Assembly: GCF_019721995.1 (NCBI RefSeq)
Contig: NZ_BLYC01000001.1
Coordinates: 310,001-374,000, forward strand
Source: Bathymodiolus japonicus methanotrophic gill symbiont
GTDB lineage: Bacteria > Pseudomonadota > Gammaproteobacteria > Methylococcales > Methylomonadaceae
Direction of reading: 5' to 3'
Length of the DNA: 64,000 nt
Of the stretch, positions 30,776 to 41,099 are shown piece by piece. Positions within the stretch are counted from its first letter, which is position 1, and the number at the start of each line of letters is the position of its first letter. The notes under the pieces are model-generated. The model worked only from the letters and a program-made list of their open reading frames with translations, did not search any database and had not been told where the DNA came from. Position numbers and translations under genes: made by a program.

Positions 30776-31737
30776 TATTGTTTTTGTGTATCCAGGGCAT
30801 CCGGGTGTAGAGTACAGGTATGCAGCGTTGTTCCCTGCTCCATTTGCAGGGTGCTATGCTGGATAGAAAAGCGCTCTTTTAGGGTACAGATAATATCATC
30901 CATAAAAGCATCCCCAGGGTAACCTTGCGGAATAACCAGGTGTGCACTCAAAGCGCCTTCGCTAGTGCTAATGCCCCAGATATGTAAATCATGCACATCA
31001 ACTACGCCGGTACATTGGAGTAGATAGTTTTCCACGGCCGCTACATCGATACCTTCAGGCACGGCGGCTAAAATCAGGCGTAGAGAGTCGCGTAATAAGC
31101 CCCAGGTACTAATGGTAACTATCATCACAATCAGCAGACTCACGACCGGATCCAGCCAGTACCAGCCGGTATACATCATAGCCAGACCAGCGACAACAAC
31201 CCCTAGCGAGACGGCTGCATCAGCCATCATATGTAAATAGGCTCCACGTATATTCAGGTCTTGCTTACTGCCTTTAACAAATAGCCAGGCAGACAGGCCA
31301 TTAATAACAATTCCGACCGCAGCAACAAGAGTCACGGTAAAACCAGCGACCTCGGGTGGCTGACTAAAGCGTAATATCGCCTCCCATGAGATAGCGCCAC
31401 AGGCTAATAGCAGAATCATGGCATTAGCCAGCGCAGCTAAAATAGACGTGCTACGCAGCCCATAGGTGTAGCGCTGGCTGGGGGCTTTACGTGAAAGGAT
31501 TGCTGCCCCCCAGGCGAGGACTAAGCCCAGCACATCGGATAAATTATGCCCTGCATCAGCCATGAGCGCAGTTGAATTGGCAATAAAACCATAACTGAAC
31601 TCAACGCTGACGTAAATCACATTTAATATTATGGCAATAACAAAGGCGCGACCATGATTATCAGGATCGGCATGATGATGAGAATGACCGTGATGATCAT
31701 GGCTATGCGTCTGTTTTTTCTGCTGCTTCATTCCCAT
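30727..31737 (-). CDS. Cation diffusion facilitator (zinc/cobalt-type efflux), with repeat-derived C terminus
   Basis: 336 residues. The His-rich N terminus (HSHDHHGHSHHHADPDNH) and six membrane segments fit a CDF transporter exporting Zn2+ or similar. Metal-site motifs are STALMADAGHNLSDVL and LHMMADAAVSLGVV (HxxxD/DxxxD type), followed by a cytoplasmic domain with VHDLHIWGIS. The native sequence ends around DALDTQKQY. The final RRAMLPHEIPGLLSP is encoded by the R260 repeat that replaced the original stop. The start could be M1 or M3. Confidence 0.9.
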   Translation of the reverse strand: MGMKQQKKQTHSHDHHGHSHHHADPDNHGRAFVIAIILNVIYVSVEFSYGFIANSTALMADAGHNLSDVLGLVLAWGAAILSRKAPSQRYTYGLRSTSILAALANAMILLLACGAISWEAILRFSQPPEVAGFTVTLVAAVGIVINGLSAWLFVKGSKQDLNIRGAYLHMMADAAVSLGVVVAGLAMMYTGWYWLDPVVSLLIVMIVTISTWGLLRDSLRLILAAVPEGIDVAAVENYLLQCTGVVDVHDLHIWGISTSEGALSAHLVIPQGYPGDAFMDDIICTLKERFSIQHSTLQMEQGTTLHTCTLHPDALDTQKQYRRAMLPHEIPGLLSP

Positions 31738-31905
31738 GCTTATATTCCTGAGGATAAGGTATTGATTGTCTGTGTGCCTGTTATTAAATGTGTTGCCGCT
31801 AACAAGCTATTAATTTAAGCCGACAAATTACGTACGCCATTTTATTTTCACATCACTTTGCACATAAGTGTAGTATTAAGTTAATAAATTGCTATTCATC
31901 TTATA

Positions 31906-33435
31906 CTCGATGTTCAAGTTTTTGATATTGAGAAGGTAAAATCAGGTATTCTGAGGTTGTTGTAATTTTATCGGTGTAAGCCCATGTTAATGAATGCCCC
32001 AGCCACCTTTATCCAAAGCTATATTGACGATTTAAATGATGCGCTCAATCAGCTAAAACCCGGAGCCGCTTTGACACGGATTCAAGCCGCTTGGTTGGGC
32101 ACTTGTTTAACGGGCATACTGCTAATGAACTCTGTTTGCTGGGCTAAGTTTGAGCGAGCAAGCCTTGGAGATTGCAAAGTAGCCGCATTATCCTGGGTGT
32201 TTCGTAAAGCAAGTATACCCTGGGACTGGTTGCTACGGGTGAGTGTGGTCTTAATTTTAAAACGTTATGGCATTACTGAAGGTGTGTTGGCCTTTGATGA
32301 ATCAGACCGAGCACGATCTAAGTCTACAAAACGTATTTATAAGGTTTACAAGCAGAAACACAAAGGCTCCGGCGGGTATGTTAATGGACAAACGATAGTA
32401 TTATTGCTGCTAGTTACCTCATCCATTACAGTGCCTGTCGGTTTTTTCTTTTATATGCCGGATCCAGCCTTAAAGCAGTGGGATAAAGAAGATAAACGGT
32501 TGAAAAAGAGCGGTATAGCAAAAAAAGATCGGCCTATTAAGCCTGAACGTGACAGTGCCTACCCTACCAAAACAGAGATTGCATTAGGCTTATTAAAAGA
32601 GTTTAAAGTTGCGCATAGCCTGATTAAAATTAAAGGCGTACTGGCTGATGCGCTGTATGGTGAAAAGCCTTTATGGACGAAGCCGCTAAAGAATCTGGAG
32701 GCTCGCAGGTGATTAGCCAATTACGTAAAAACCAAAATATTGAATATAGAGGTAGAATAAGGTCAGTCGAGAGCTACTTTAATTCGATTAACAAAGGCAT
32801 TGATCAGATAATACGTGTACGTGGCGGCAAAGAGATTAAAGTGACTGTCAGCAGTGCACGATTGAAGGTGAGTTCTCACAGTAAAAAACGCTTTGTCATT
32901 GCCTTAAAATATGAGGGTGAAAACGACTATCGCTATTTAGTGGCGACAGACCTGACTTGGCGCACACAAGATATTATTCAAGCCTATACGTTGAGATGGC
33001 TGATTGAGGTTTTCTTTGAGGACTGGAAGCTTTATGAAGGATGGGGGCGTGAGGCCAAACAATTAGATGAAGAGGGATCAAGCCGTGGCCTGATTCTGAG
33101 TCTTTTGTTTGACCATTGCCTTCTCCTTCACCCAGAGCAAATAGCCCGCATTGAAAGCAAACTACCTGAGTATACCGTAGGAAGCTTACAGCGCAAGTCT
33201 CAAATGGATGTACTGCTTGAGTTCATCACGTCATTGCTAGAGTTTCCAGATCCTGGTGATAAGCTGAAAGAGTTAGGTGAATTAATAAAGGATGTGTTTC
33301 AACTGATGCCATCAGGAAAACATATGACTGGCAGAGATTTAGGGCGCTTAGGGCCAACAGCATCATTAAAGTATTGTTCTGCTGGGTGAAGGTAAGAGTT
33401 TGATGGCAATGGGATGGAAAAACTTGAACATCGAG
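31906..33435 (+). mobile_element. IS-beta, copy 2, frameshifted, with 5-bp target duplication
   Basis: Inverted repeats CTCGATGTTCAAGTTTTT and its complement bound 1530 bp. TTATA occurs directly on both sides (31901-31905 and 33436-33440). The transposase begins at 31984; a one-base deletion in the GAAAAAGCC tract near 32664 splits it into 31984-32712 and 32673-33389. Confidence 0.93.
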
Positions 33436-33479
33436 TTATACAAAGACCTATGTTTTATAAAACGCAAAAATGTACAGGC

Positions 33480-33761
33480 CAGGCGCGCCATGCTACCTCA
33501 CGAAATTCTGGGACTCCTGTCACCAACATTCATTCGCCTACGCAGCGAATGGGAGATGCCCTGGTCGCCCTGCGTCCGTCTCAACTACGCACAAAACCCT
33601 GCTCAGTTAAGACTACCTCAAATGGCTGGACTGCTATTCGGAATGCAATTCTTGCCTCCCTCGCGCGCTACTAGCGCACTTCGGATCAGCGAATTGCCCT
33701 GTCGCCTATCAGGGACTAAAAATCACCACTTCGCTAAGCTCCGTTTCCATGATTTTCAGCG
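33480..33761 (-). mobile_element. R280 repeat, copy 4
   Basis: 282 bp in reverse orientation. Subtype with the GTGCGCT/AGCGCGC stem. It is the best uninterrupted comparison for the R280 copy at 8029-8571. Confidence 0.9.
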
Positions 33762-34184
33762 ATGGAAGGACCGATCCCATCACCTTTGATTAATGTAACA
33801 TTATGTATTTTATCTTAACTCCTAAATTTTAATGATTAGCGCAACTAGGTTTGAGTACAAGTCTTCCAATTTTTATTTTCTGAAAGATACACCAATGCTC
33901 TCCACTGAACATGGGTAGCCCCTTATTTTTCAGCTTCTTTATTAAACTGCAGCCGAATGAAATGACTGATTTTGTAACTAAGAAATTCGAACTTTGACGA
34001 CATAAGTAGTTTCGGCAACTAACTTAAAATGTGACACTCGGTAGGAGTCCAATAGCTTTAGCTATTTCTGAACCAGCAATAGCTAAAGCTATTGGACTCC
34101 TGCTAGTATATTGGCCACCCTTACCACATGTAAAATGGGTAGCTATAGTTTCACCTGATATAATAAGCAACTAATATTATATAT
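33762..34184. other. Non-coding stretch of about 420 bases
   Basis: I see no credible gene on either strand. The only structure is a strong palindrome at 34043-34101. Confidence 0.5.
34043..34101. repeat. Palindrome related to the REP-like repeats
   Basis: AGGAGTCCAATAGCTTTAGC is followed, after a spacer of about 11 bases, by its perfect complement; the arms are 24 bp. The TAGCTTTAGCTA core resembles but is not identical to the GGACTTTAGTCC core of the REP-like family. Confidence 0.8.
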
Positions 34185-34388
34185 CTGAAGTTTCCCAATT
34201 ATTGAGTAGCTGAAATACACAATGCTGGTGTATCGAGGTTTATTTTAGGTGGTTTTGCCATGTTTATAGCAAACCCCTACTTAATTCCCCTTAGGCAATA
34301 GCATTTGAAACGAATGAAAAGACTATTTTTTTCATATAGTTGTAGCATAGTTTCAATTTTACCATAAATAATTATTGGGAAACTTCAG
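34185..34388 (+). repeat. MITE-D, copy 1
   Basis: 204 bp with inverted ends CTGAAGTTTCCCAATTATT and AATAATTATTGGGAAACTTCAG minus its outer bases. ATATAT lies on both sides as a possible target duplication. Other copies are at 48935, 54648 and 57112. Confidence 0.88.
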
Positions 34389-34436
34389 ATATATAAAAAG
34401 TATTATATAACTCGATGTTCAAGTTTTTCCATCCCA

Positions 34437-34696
34437 CGCTGTCAGCCCCGGACGGGCTGATAGTCTCCAGAAGGCGCAGGGAAATTTGCCAATCCGAAGT
34501 GCGCGATAGCGCGCGAGGGAGGCTAAAATTTTATCCCGAATAGCCGTAGAGCCATTTGTGGTAGCCATGACTGAGCTGCTTTGTGCTCAGTCTGTGGCGG
34601 ACGCAGGGCGGCTGGAGCATCTCCTATTCGCTGCGTAGGTGAACGAATTACGGCGACAGGAGTCCCGGAATTTCGTGAGGTAGCATGGCGCGCCTG
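34437..34696 (+). mobile_element. R260 repeat, copy 3, inserted in IS-beta
   Basis: Flanks TTCCATCCCA and TTGCCATCAAAC join exactly as in the uninterrupted IS-beta copy around 52885-52910, with no duplicated base. This is the cleanest direct proof of the insertion mode. Confidence 0.93.
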
Positions 34697-35251
34697 TTGC
34701 CATCAAACTCTTACCTTCACCCAGCAGAACAATACTTTAATGGAGGTAACTAGCGGCAATAATACTATCGTTTGTCCATTAACATACCCGCCGGAGCCTT
34801 TGTGTTTCTGCTTGTAAACCTTATAAATACGTTTTGTAGACTTAGATCGTGCTCGGTCTGATTCATCAAAGGCCAACACACCTTCAGTAATGCCATAACG
34901 TTTTAAAATTAAGACCACACTCACCCGTAGCAACCAGTCCCAGGGTATACTTGCTTTACGAAACACCCAGGATAATGCGGCTACTTTGCAATCTCCAAGG
35001 CTTGCTCGCTCAAACTTAGCCCAGCAAACAGAGTTCATTAGCAGTATGCCCGTTAACCTATCTTCGTCACGTTTATCTCTTCAAGTCATTGATTTATAAT
35101 TCGCATTAAAAACTCATCGTAAAAATCCCTTTAGAATCAATGATGTTCTTTTTGAGGGTCTCTGTAGTGCCATCTTAACTTGCTCTGCCCCTTGATTTTC
35201 CCTGGTTTTTCACCGATGCTAGTGGTATGTATATTCGAAGAACCAAAACAA

Positions 35252-35531
35252 CAGGCGCGCCATGCTACCTCACGAAATTCCGGGACTCCTGTCGCCATAA
35301 TTCGTTCACCTACGCAGCGGATGGGAGATGCCCTGAACGCCCTGCGTCCGCAACGACTACGCACAAAAGCCGCTTCGTCATTACTACCTCACTGGCTGGA
35401 CGGCTATTCGGAATGCAATTCTTGCTCCTCTCGCGTGCTGCTAGCACACGCCGAATCAGCGAATTTCCCTGTCGCCTATCAGGGACTAAAAATCACCACT
35501 TCGCTAAGCTACGTTTCCATGATTTTCAGCG
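35252..35531 (-). mobile_element. R280 repeat, copy 5, in IS-gamma
   Basis: CAGGCGCGCC to TTTTCAGCG, 280 bp. Flanks ACCAAAACAA and AAAGCCTTG join in frame without duplication. Orientation is opposite to the transposase, unlike the copy in the DUF2780 gene. Confidence 0.9.
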
Positions 35532-37146
35532 AAAGCCTTGAAGACGGCTCAGCTTATTTCACTTACCGCATTGTAGAATCTGTGCGTATAGGAAAACAAG
35601 TCAAGCAACGTACATTGCTCAATATAGGTGCGGACTTTACGATTGATAAAAAGTACTGGCCCTTGCTGACGGCCAGAATCGAACAATTACAGCAAGGTTT
35701 GGAACCACATCAGGAAGAGCTATTCAATTTAGCCGATGATTTAAATCAACTTCTGGAAGCAACAGCCCAGCGCTATAGCTCACTGATGACTGCAAAACTG
35801 TCACAACCGCTAGATTCAAAAACAACAACGCGAGATTTTCATCATGTCGATATTAATCATGTCGAAGCCATTAATGCCCGTAGTATTGGTGTTGAAACCC
35901 TGGCACTGCATGCCGCACAGCAGTTACAGCTAGACAAAAGACTCATGGCGCTGGGCTTTAATAAAGTAGATACGGCGACGGCCCTGGGCACTATCATAGG
36001 ACGTATGGTTTCACCCGGCAGTGAACTGCAAACACATGACTGGTTGCAAAATCGAACAGGCCTGGGCGAATTACTGGGTCATGACTACGGTAACACCAGC
36101 CTGACGCGATTATATACAGTCAGTGACAAGCTACTCAAACATCAGGCAACTCTTGAATATTTTCTGGCTGACCGAGAGCAGACGTTGTTCAATTTAAACC
36201 GCAAGATTGTATTGTACGATCTGACCAATACTTATTTTGAAGGCCAGTGCGCCCGAAACCCGAAAGCGAAATTCGGTCGCTCTAAAGAGAAACGCACTGA
36301 TTGCCCGTTGGTTACTCTGGGGCTGGTTCTGGATGGTGACGGCTTTCCATTGAGTAGTCAGGTTTTTCCCGGCAACGCCAGTGAGCCCGCGACCTTGAAA
36401 CTGATGCTTGACGAACTACGAGACAAGGATCCCTTTCATCAAATAAAGCCGGTGGTTATCATGGATGCCGGCATTGCCAGCGCTGACAATATTGCCTGGT
36501 TAATCGAACAAGATTATCATTATCTCGTTGTCAGTCGAGAACAACATGTAAAAAACCCAAGAGATCAGAAAACTCCGGTAGCGGTCAGGGATACCCGGGA
36601 CAGCAATGTTGTTGTTTATCGTGAAGTTGATCAAGAAACCGGGGAAACCCGACTCTATTGTCATTCAGAACAAAAAGCAAAAAAAGAACAAGGTATCCGT
36701 AATCGCTTCCATGCTCGTCTGGAAGAGGTCCCTGGAAAAACTGCACACAGGTCTGAGCAAAAAAGGCACCCTTAAAAAATACGACAAAATACTGGAACGT
36801 ATCGGACGACTACGTGAAAAACATAGCCGTGTTGCTGCAGATTACACCATTAACGTTATCGCGGATGACAAAAAAAACAAAGCCATCGGTATAGAATGGC
36901 AACGTAAACCTGAAAGTGACCAAAAAGATAAGCACTGTGGTGTTTACTGCCTAAGAACGAATATCCCTGACTGGTCGGAAGAACAGTTATGGCTAACCTA
37001 TACCATGCTGACTGAGATTGAAGCGACCTTTAGAAGCCTGAAAACCGAGCTAGGCTTGCGCCCTGTCTATCACAAAAAAGAAGAGCGGGTTACCGGACAC
37101 CTATTCATCACATTATTAGCTTACCACCTGGTACATGTACTGCGTT

Positions 37147-37441
37147 CGCTGAAAATCAGGGAAACGGAGCCTAAGCGAAGTGATGATTTTTAGTCCTCGA
37201 TAGCCGTAGGGCCGTTATTTTGTCGGAGTCTGAGCGTTAGCGAAGGTGGAGACAAAATAAAAGGCCATCCGACACGGCGTCAAGTCATTTGGAGCCTATG
37301 TTCCGACCCCTTGTTGGGTCGGGACGAGGTGACGAGGACGAATCGGGGCCGCCGGAGGCATAAGTGGTCGCGTTAAGTTTTTGCTGCTTGCTTGGGCTGG
37401 GATGCCCAAAACAAGCTTTCGCAAAAATAGCGACTCCCCGT
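37147..37441 (+). mobile_element. R295 repeat, copy 4, in IS-gamma
   Basis: CGCTGAAAATCAGGG to GCGACTCCCCGT, 295 bp. Its left flank CTGCGTT and right flank ATCAAC rejoin as CTG CGT TAT CAA, in frame. Confidence 0.9.
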
Positions 37442-37946
37442 ATCAACTTAGATTGCAGGACATCCATCTAAGCTGGGAAAGCATTCGCAACAGGATGTCG
37501 ACCCAGCAACGCATGACCATTACTTTACCCACGGATAACGATACAATCATTCACCTGCGAACCACAAGCAAAGCAGAAACCAGACAAAAACAAATATACA
37601 CTGCGTTGAATATTAACCCCGACCCGATTGGAAAAGTTAAAACGATCGTTGATATGAAACCTGTAGTGCCAACTGGGGTCGATTGAAAAATTTAACTCAT
37701 TGAAATAATGGGAAATTGACTGTATATGTCACGAAGATAGGTTAAACAAGTGCCCAACCAGGCGGCTTGAATCCGTGTCAAAGCGGCTCCGGGTTTTAGC
37801 TGATTGAGCGCATCATTTAAATCGTCAATATAGCTTTGGATAAAGGTGGCTGGGGCATTCATTAACATGGGCTTACACCGATAAAATTACAACAACCTCA
37901 GAATACCTGATTTTACCTTCTCAATATCAAAAACTTGAACATCGAG

Positions 37947-38108
37947 TATAAAGAAACGCGTGCATATGTTGCAGCAGTTCTGACCTATGCCTTGATTTAT
38001 CAGAGCCGTATGCAGAGTGGTGACATGCGCATGCAAGATTTTATGAGGGATATAAAGAACAGCAACAGGTTAGTGTCGTCTAATTTGACTGAAAGAAGTC
38101 TTAAATAA
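37947..38108 (+). pseudogene. Possible 3' end of an unrecognised host gene
   Basis: After the IS-beta target duplication the frame reads YKETRAYVAAVLTYALIYQS and ends NLTERSLK-stop. There is no start codon with a ribosome binding site and the upstream frame hits a stop before the IS, so it may be a decayed gene end. Family not recognised. Confidence 0.35.
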
Positions 38109-38230
38109 CGCTTATCGCAGGGCTTTATTTAGACGTAAAAACGTATGATAATTTTATTCTACCTTGGTTAATTACAGGGTATAATATCGAAGTTTGAAAA
38201 TATAATTATAAAAAAGAAACAGGATTTGGA

Positions 38231-38746
38231 ATGCAAAAGCAGCAAAGTTATGATCGCGCAGAATTATTAGAATCAGGCCATAACGGTTTGTTTGGCCCTG
38301 GCAATGCTAAATTGCCACTGCCTAATATGTTAATGATGGATCGAATTACGCTGATCACCGATGAGGGTGGCGAATTTGATAAAGGCGAGATGATTGCTGA
38401 ATTAGATATTAATCCGGATCTATGGTTTTTTGATTGTCATTTTCAAGGTGATCCGGTGATGCCGGGATGTTTAGGTCTCGATGCAATGTGGCAACTAGTC
38501 GGTTTTTATCTGGGCTGGAAAGGTGGGCCAGGAAGAGGGCGCGCATTAGGTGTAGGCGAAGTTAAATTTACCGGTCAGGTATTGCCAACGGCAAAAAAAG
38601 TGATCTACCGTATACAATTAAAGCGGGTTATTATGCGTAAGTTAGTCATGGGCATAGCCGATGCAACTATGGAAGTAGATGGCAAAGTGATTTACACTGC
38701 AAAAGACCTACGCGTAGGTTTATTTACCAATACAACAGATTTTTAA
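38231..38746 (+). CDS. fabA: 3-hydroxydecanoyl-ACP dehydratase/isomerase
   Basis: 171 residues. It dehydrates 3-hydroxydecanoyl-ACP and isomerises the trans-2 to cis-3 decenoyl product, the branch point of anaerobic unsaturated fatty acid synthesis. The active His is in [20 protein letters not shown], with the acidic partner in the downstream helix. fabB follows after 10 bases, the usual pair. Confidence 0.98.
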   Translation: MQKQQSYDRAELLESGHNGLFGPGNAKLPLPNMLMMDRITLITDEGGEFDKGEMIAELDINPDLWFFDCHFQGDPVMPGCLGLDAMWQLVGFYLGWKGGPGRGRALGVGEVKFTGQVLPTAKKVIYRIQLKRVIMRKLVMGIADATMEVDGKVIYTAKDLRVGLFTNTTDF

Positions 38747-38756
38747 GAGGCGAGAT

Positions 38757-39980
38757 ATGAAGAGAATAGTTATCACAGGACTAGGAATTGTTTCTAGTGT
38801 TGGAAATAACAGTGATGAAGTTCTTGCGTCTTTAAAGGATGGGAAGTCAGGCATTAGTTTTGCTGAAGATTATAAAGAATTAGGCTTTCGTAGCCATGTG
38901 CGTGGCGCGATAGATATCAATCTGGATGATTTTATCGAGCGTAAGATCAAACGATTTATGGGTGATGGTGCGGCATTTAATTATATTGCCATGCAGCAAG
39001 CAATTACCGATGCAGGTCTGGAAGATGATGAAGTTTCCAATGTACGTACCGGCTTGATTATGGGTTCTGGTGGTCCGTCGACATCTAATTTAGTCGCTGC
39101 GGCAGATATTTTGCGTGAAAAGGGATTGAAGCGGGTTGGACCTTATATGGTACCACGTACCATGTCGAGCACGAATATTGCCTGTTTAGCAACGCCGTTT
39201 AAAATTAAAGGTATCAACTACTCCATTACTTCGGCTTGTGCGACTAGCGCGCATTGTATTGGTAATGCGATGGAACAGGTTCAATTAGGTAAGCAGGATG
39301 TGGTTTTTGCCGGAGGTGGTGAAGAAGTACACTGGACCATGTCTGTGCTATTTGATGCGATGGGTGCGATGTCATCTAAATATAATGATACGCCAACTAC
39401 AGCTTCTCGAGCTTATGACTTGACCCGTGATGGTTTTGTGATTTCTGGTGGTGGAGGCGTACTGGTTCTGGAAGAACTAGAACATGCTAAAGCTCGTGGT
39501 GCAAAAATTTATGCCGAGCTAACGGGTTACGGTGCAACATCTGATGGCTATGATATGGTGCAGCCTTCAGGCGAAGGTGCGGTGCGTTGTATGCAACAGG
39601 CAATGGCTACGATTCATGGTGATAAAGTGGATTATGTTAATGCACATGGTACCAGTACGCCGGTTGGGGATGAACGTGAAATAGGTGCATTACGTGAGGT
39701 ATTTTCAGCTGCAGAAATGCCGTATATTACCTCGACCAAATCGCTTACCGGGCATGCACTAGGTGCGGCGGGTGTTAACGAGGCGATTTACTCTATTATG
39801 ATGATGCAGAATGATTTTATCAGTGCATCGGCGAATATTACCCAGTTAGACCAAATGGCTGAAGGTATGCCTATTGTTGCAGAACGCAAAGATAATGTGA
39901 CATTAAATACGGTTATGTCGAATAGTTTTGGCTTTGGTGGTACCAATGCCTCGCTGATTTTTCAGCGCTACAACGGCTAA
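38757..39980 (+). CDS. fabB: 3-oxoacyl-ACP synthase I
   Basis: 407 residues. This condensing enzyme elongates the cis-unsaturated intermediates from FabA. The catalytic Cys lies in [15 protein letters not shown]; the two His are in [11 protein letters not shown] and [13 protein letters not shown]. The GFGGTNASL glycine-rich end is intact. It has a good AGAGGCGAG-type Shine-Dalgarno region within the short gap after fabA. Confidence 0.98.
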   Translation: MKRIVITGLGIVSSVGNNSDEVLASLKDGKSGISFAEDYKELGFRSHVRGAIDINLDDFIERKIKRFMGDGAAFNYIAMQQAITDAGLEDDEVSNVRTGLIMGSGGPSTSNLVAAADILREKGLKRVGPYMVPRTMSSTNIACLATPFKIKGINYSITSACATSAHCIGNAMEQVQLGKQDVVFAGGGEEVHWTMSVLFDAMGAMSSKYNDTPTTASRAYDLTRDGFVISGGGGVLVLEELEHAKARGAKIYAELTGYGATSDGYDMVQPSGEGAVRCMQQAMATIHGDKVDYVNAHGTSTPVGDEREIGALREVFSAAEMPYITSTKSLTGHALGAAGVNEAIYSIMMMQNDFISASANITQLDQMAEGMPIVAERKDNVTLNTVMSNSFGFGGTNASLIFQRYNG

Positions 39981-39990
39981 ATGACACAGT

Positions 39991-40048
39991 GTAGGGAGTG
40001 GCTTTAGCTCGCTTTATAGAAGATTAGCAGCCTAAAGTCACGCCCTAC
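39991..40048. repeat. REP-like bimodular palindrome, copy 2 (diverged)
   Basis: GTAGGGAGTGGCTTTAGC at the left and CCTAAAGTCACGCCCTAC at the right form the inverted ends. It follows the fabB stop by ten bases. Confidence 0.75.
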
Positions 40049-40079
40049 AATTATATTTCAATCTAAGCCAATTAAACTA

Positions 40080-40125
40080 AAAGGCGAGAAAGTGCTTATC
40101 AAAATAGCGCTCTCTCGCCTTTTGT
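40080..40125. terminator. Rho-independent terminator
   Basis: AAAGGCGAGA pairs with TCTCGCCTTTT, with an inner AGTGCT/AGCGCT pairing, and the 3' arm ends in a T run. It terminates fabAB and lies just before ttcA. Confidence 0.75.
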
Positions 40126-40146
40126 CGTTATTATTAAGTTGCTTTT

Positions 40147-41004
40147 ATGTCTAATCCAAAAAAAGATCGTACTGAATTTAATAAACTGCACAAGCGCCTA
40201 CGTAGAAATGTAGGGAGTGCGATTGCTGATTTTAAGATGATTGAAGCGGGCGATAAAGTGATGGTGTGCTTATCCGGCGGCAAAGATTCGTATACTTTGC
40301 TGGATATTCTGCTGCACTTACAGAAAACCGCGCCGATCAAGTTTGAGATTCTGGCGGTCAACCTGGATCAGAAACAGCCGGGTTTTCCTAAGCATGTGTT
40401 GCCTGAATATCTAAAAAAACTGGGTGTTGAGTACCATATAATCGAAAATGATACTTATAGTGTTGTCAAACGTGTAATCCACGAAGGGCAGACAACCTGT
40501 AGCCTGTGTTCACGGTTACGCCGTGGATCTTTATATGGCTATGCACAGCAGCAGGGCATAACTAAAATTGCCCTGGGACATCATCGGGATGATATTCTGG
40601 AGACGTTTTTTCTAAATATTTTTTATGCGGGGAAATTAAAAGCCATGCCGCCCAAGTTACTCAGTGATGATGGTAATAATATGGTTATCAGACCGCTAGC
40701 TTATTGCAAAGAAAAAGATATACAGCAATATGCCGATTATAAGCAGTTCCCAATTATTCCATGTAATTTATGTGGTTCACAAGAGAACCTGCAGCGCCAG
40801 GCGATGAAACAGATGCTGGAAAGCTGGGATAAATTATTTCCAGGGCGACTAGAAAGTATTTTTTCCAGTTTGCAAAATATAGCGCCATCGCAACTGGCCG
40901 ATGCAGAGTTGTTTGACTTTATGGGCTTGAAGCTGGATAGACAAGGCAATGAAATGTCGCCTGTATTTACGAGTGATACTGCGGGGCTGGATATATTACA
41001 GTAA
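40147..41004 (+). CDS. ttcA: tRNA 2-thiocytidine(32) synthetase TtcA
   Basis: 285 residues. It thiolates C32 in tRNA with an ATP-activated base and a [4Fe-4S] cluster. The PP-loop is [13 protein letters not shown]; the two CxxC motifs are [10 protein letters not shown] and [21 protein letters not shown] is typical. It stands alone behind the fabAB terminator. Confidence 0.97.
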   Translation: MSNPKKDRTEFNKLHKRLRRNVGSAIADFKMIEAGDKVMVCLSGGKDSYTLLDILLHLQKTAPIKFEILAVNLDQKQPGFPKHVLPEYLKKLGVEYHIIENDTYSVVKRVIHEGQTTCSLCSRLRRGSLYGYAQQQGITKIALGHHRDDILETFFLNIFYAGKLKAMPPKLLSDDGNNMVIRPLAYCKEKDIQQYADYKQFPIIPCNLCGSQENLQRQAMKQMLESWDKLFPGRLESIFSSLQNIAPSQLADAELFDFMGLKLDRQGNEMSPVFTSDTAGLDILQ

Positions 41005-41014
41005 TTATACTCTG

Positions 41015-41074
41015 GTAGTGCGGACTTTAGTCTGCTATGGGTGGCTAGAAATAGCGGACTAAAGTCCGCACTAC
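41015..41074. repeat. REP-like bimodular palindrome, copy 3
   Basis: GTAGTGCGGACTTTAGTCTG at the left and GCGGACTAAAGTCCGCACTAC (last base omitted from the pairing) at the right, with a spacer of about 18 bases. Lies between ttcA and the nucleotidyltransferase gene. Confidence 0.85.
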
Positions 41075-41099
41075 AACAGCAATACAGACGAGACTCGAG

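Larger units (their letters stand above)
35227..37686 (+). pseudogene. IS1634-family transposase, interrupted by R280 and R295 and frameshifted
   Basis: Start MYIRRTKT at 35227, then R280 (35252-35531), then SLEDGSAYFTYRIVES and onward. Removing R280 gives M-Y-I-R-R-T-K-T-K-S-L-E-D in frame. Catalytic-type regions are IVLYDLTNTYFEGQ and VVIMDAGIASADNI, with MLTEIEATFRSLKTELGLRP towards the end. A frameshift near 36725 follows RFHARLEEV, and R295 (37147-37441) lies between HLVHVLR and YQLRLQDIHLSW; deleting R295 also restores the frame. Confidence 0.87.
35057..37741 (+). mobile_element. IS-gamma (IS1634-like) inserted in IS-beta
   Basis: Ends CCTATCTTCGTCAC and GTCACGAAGATAGG bound the element. 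TTAA is duplicated (35053-35056 and 37742-37745) relative to uninterrupted IS-beta (CCCGTTAAACAAGTG). The transposase is interrupted by R280 near its start and R295 near its end. Confidence 0.88.
34411..37946 (-). mobile_element. IS-beta, copy 3, carrying nested R260 and IS-gamma
   Basis: Both inverted repeats and a TATAA target duplication (34406-34410 and 37947-37951) are intact, so everything between belongs to one insertion. Inside are R260 (34437-34696), IS-gamma (35057-37741) and an internal deletion of the transposase near 34742, apparently across a TAATG microhomology. Parts of the transposase N terminus remain at 34743-35056 and 37742-37870. Confidence 0.9.

Noticed and set aside
37147-37441. 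R295 and R280 as group I or group II introns
   Set aside because: They occur in both orientations within genes, also in non-coding DNA and in each other, and are too short and lack recognisable intron cores.
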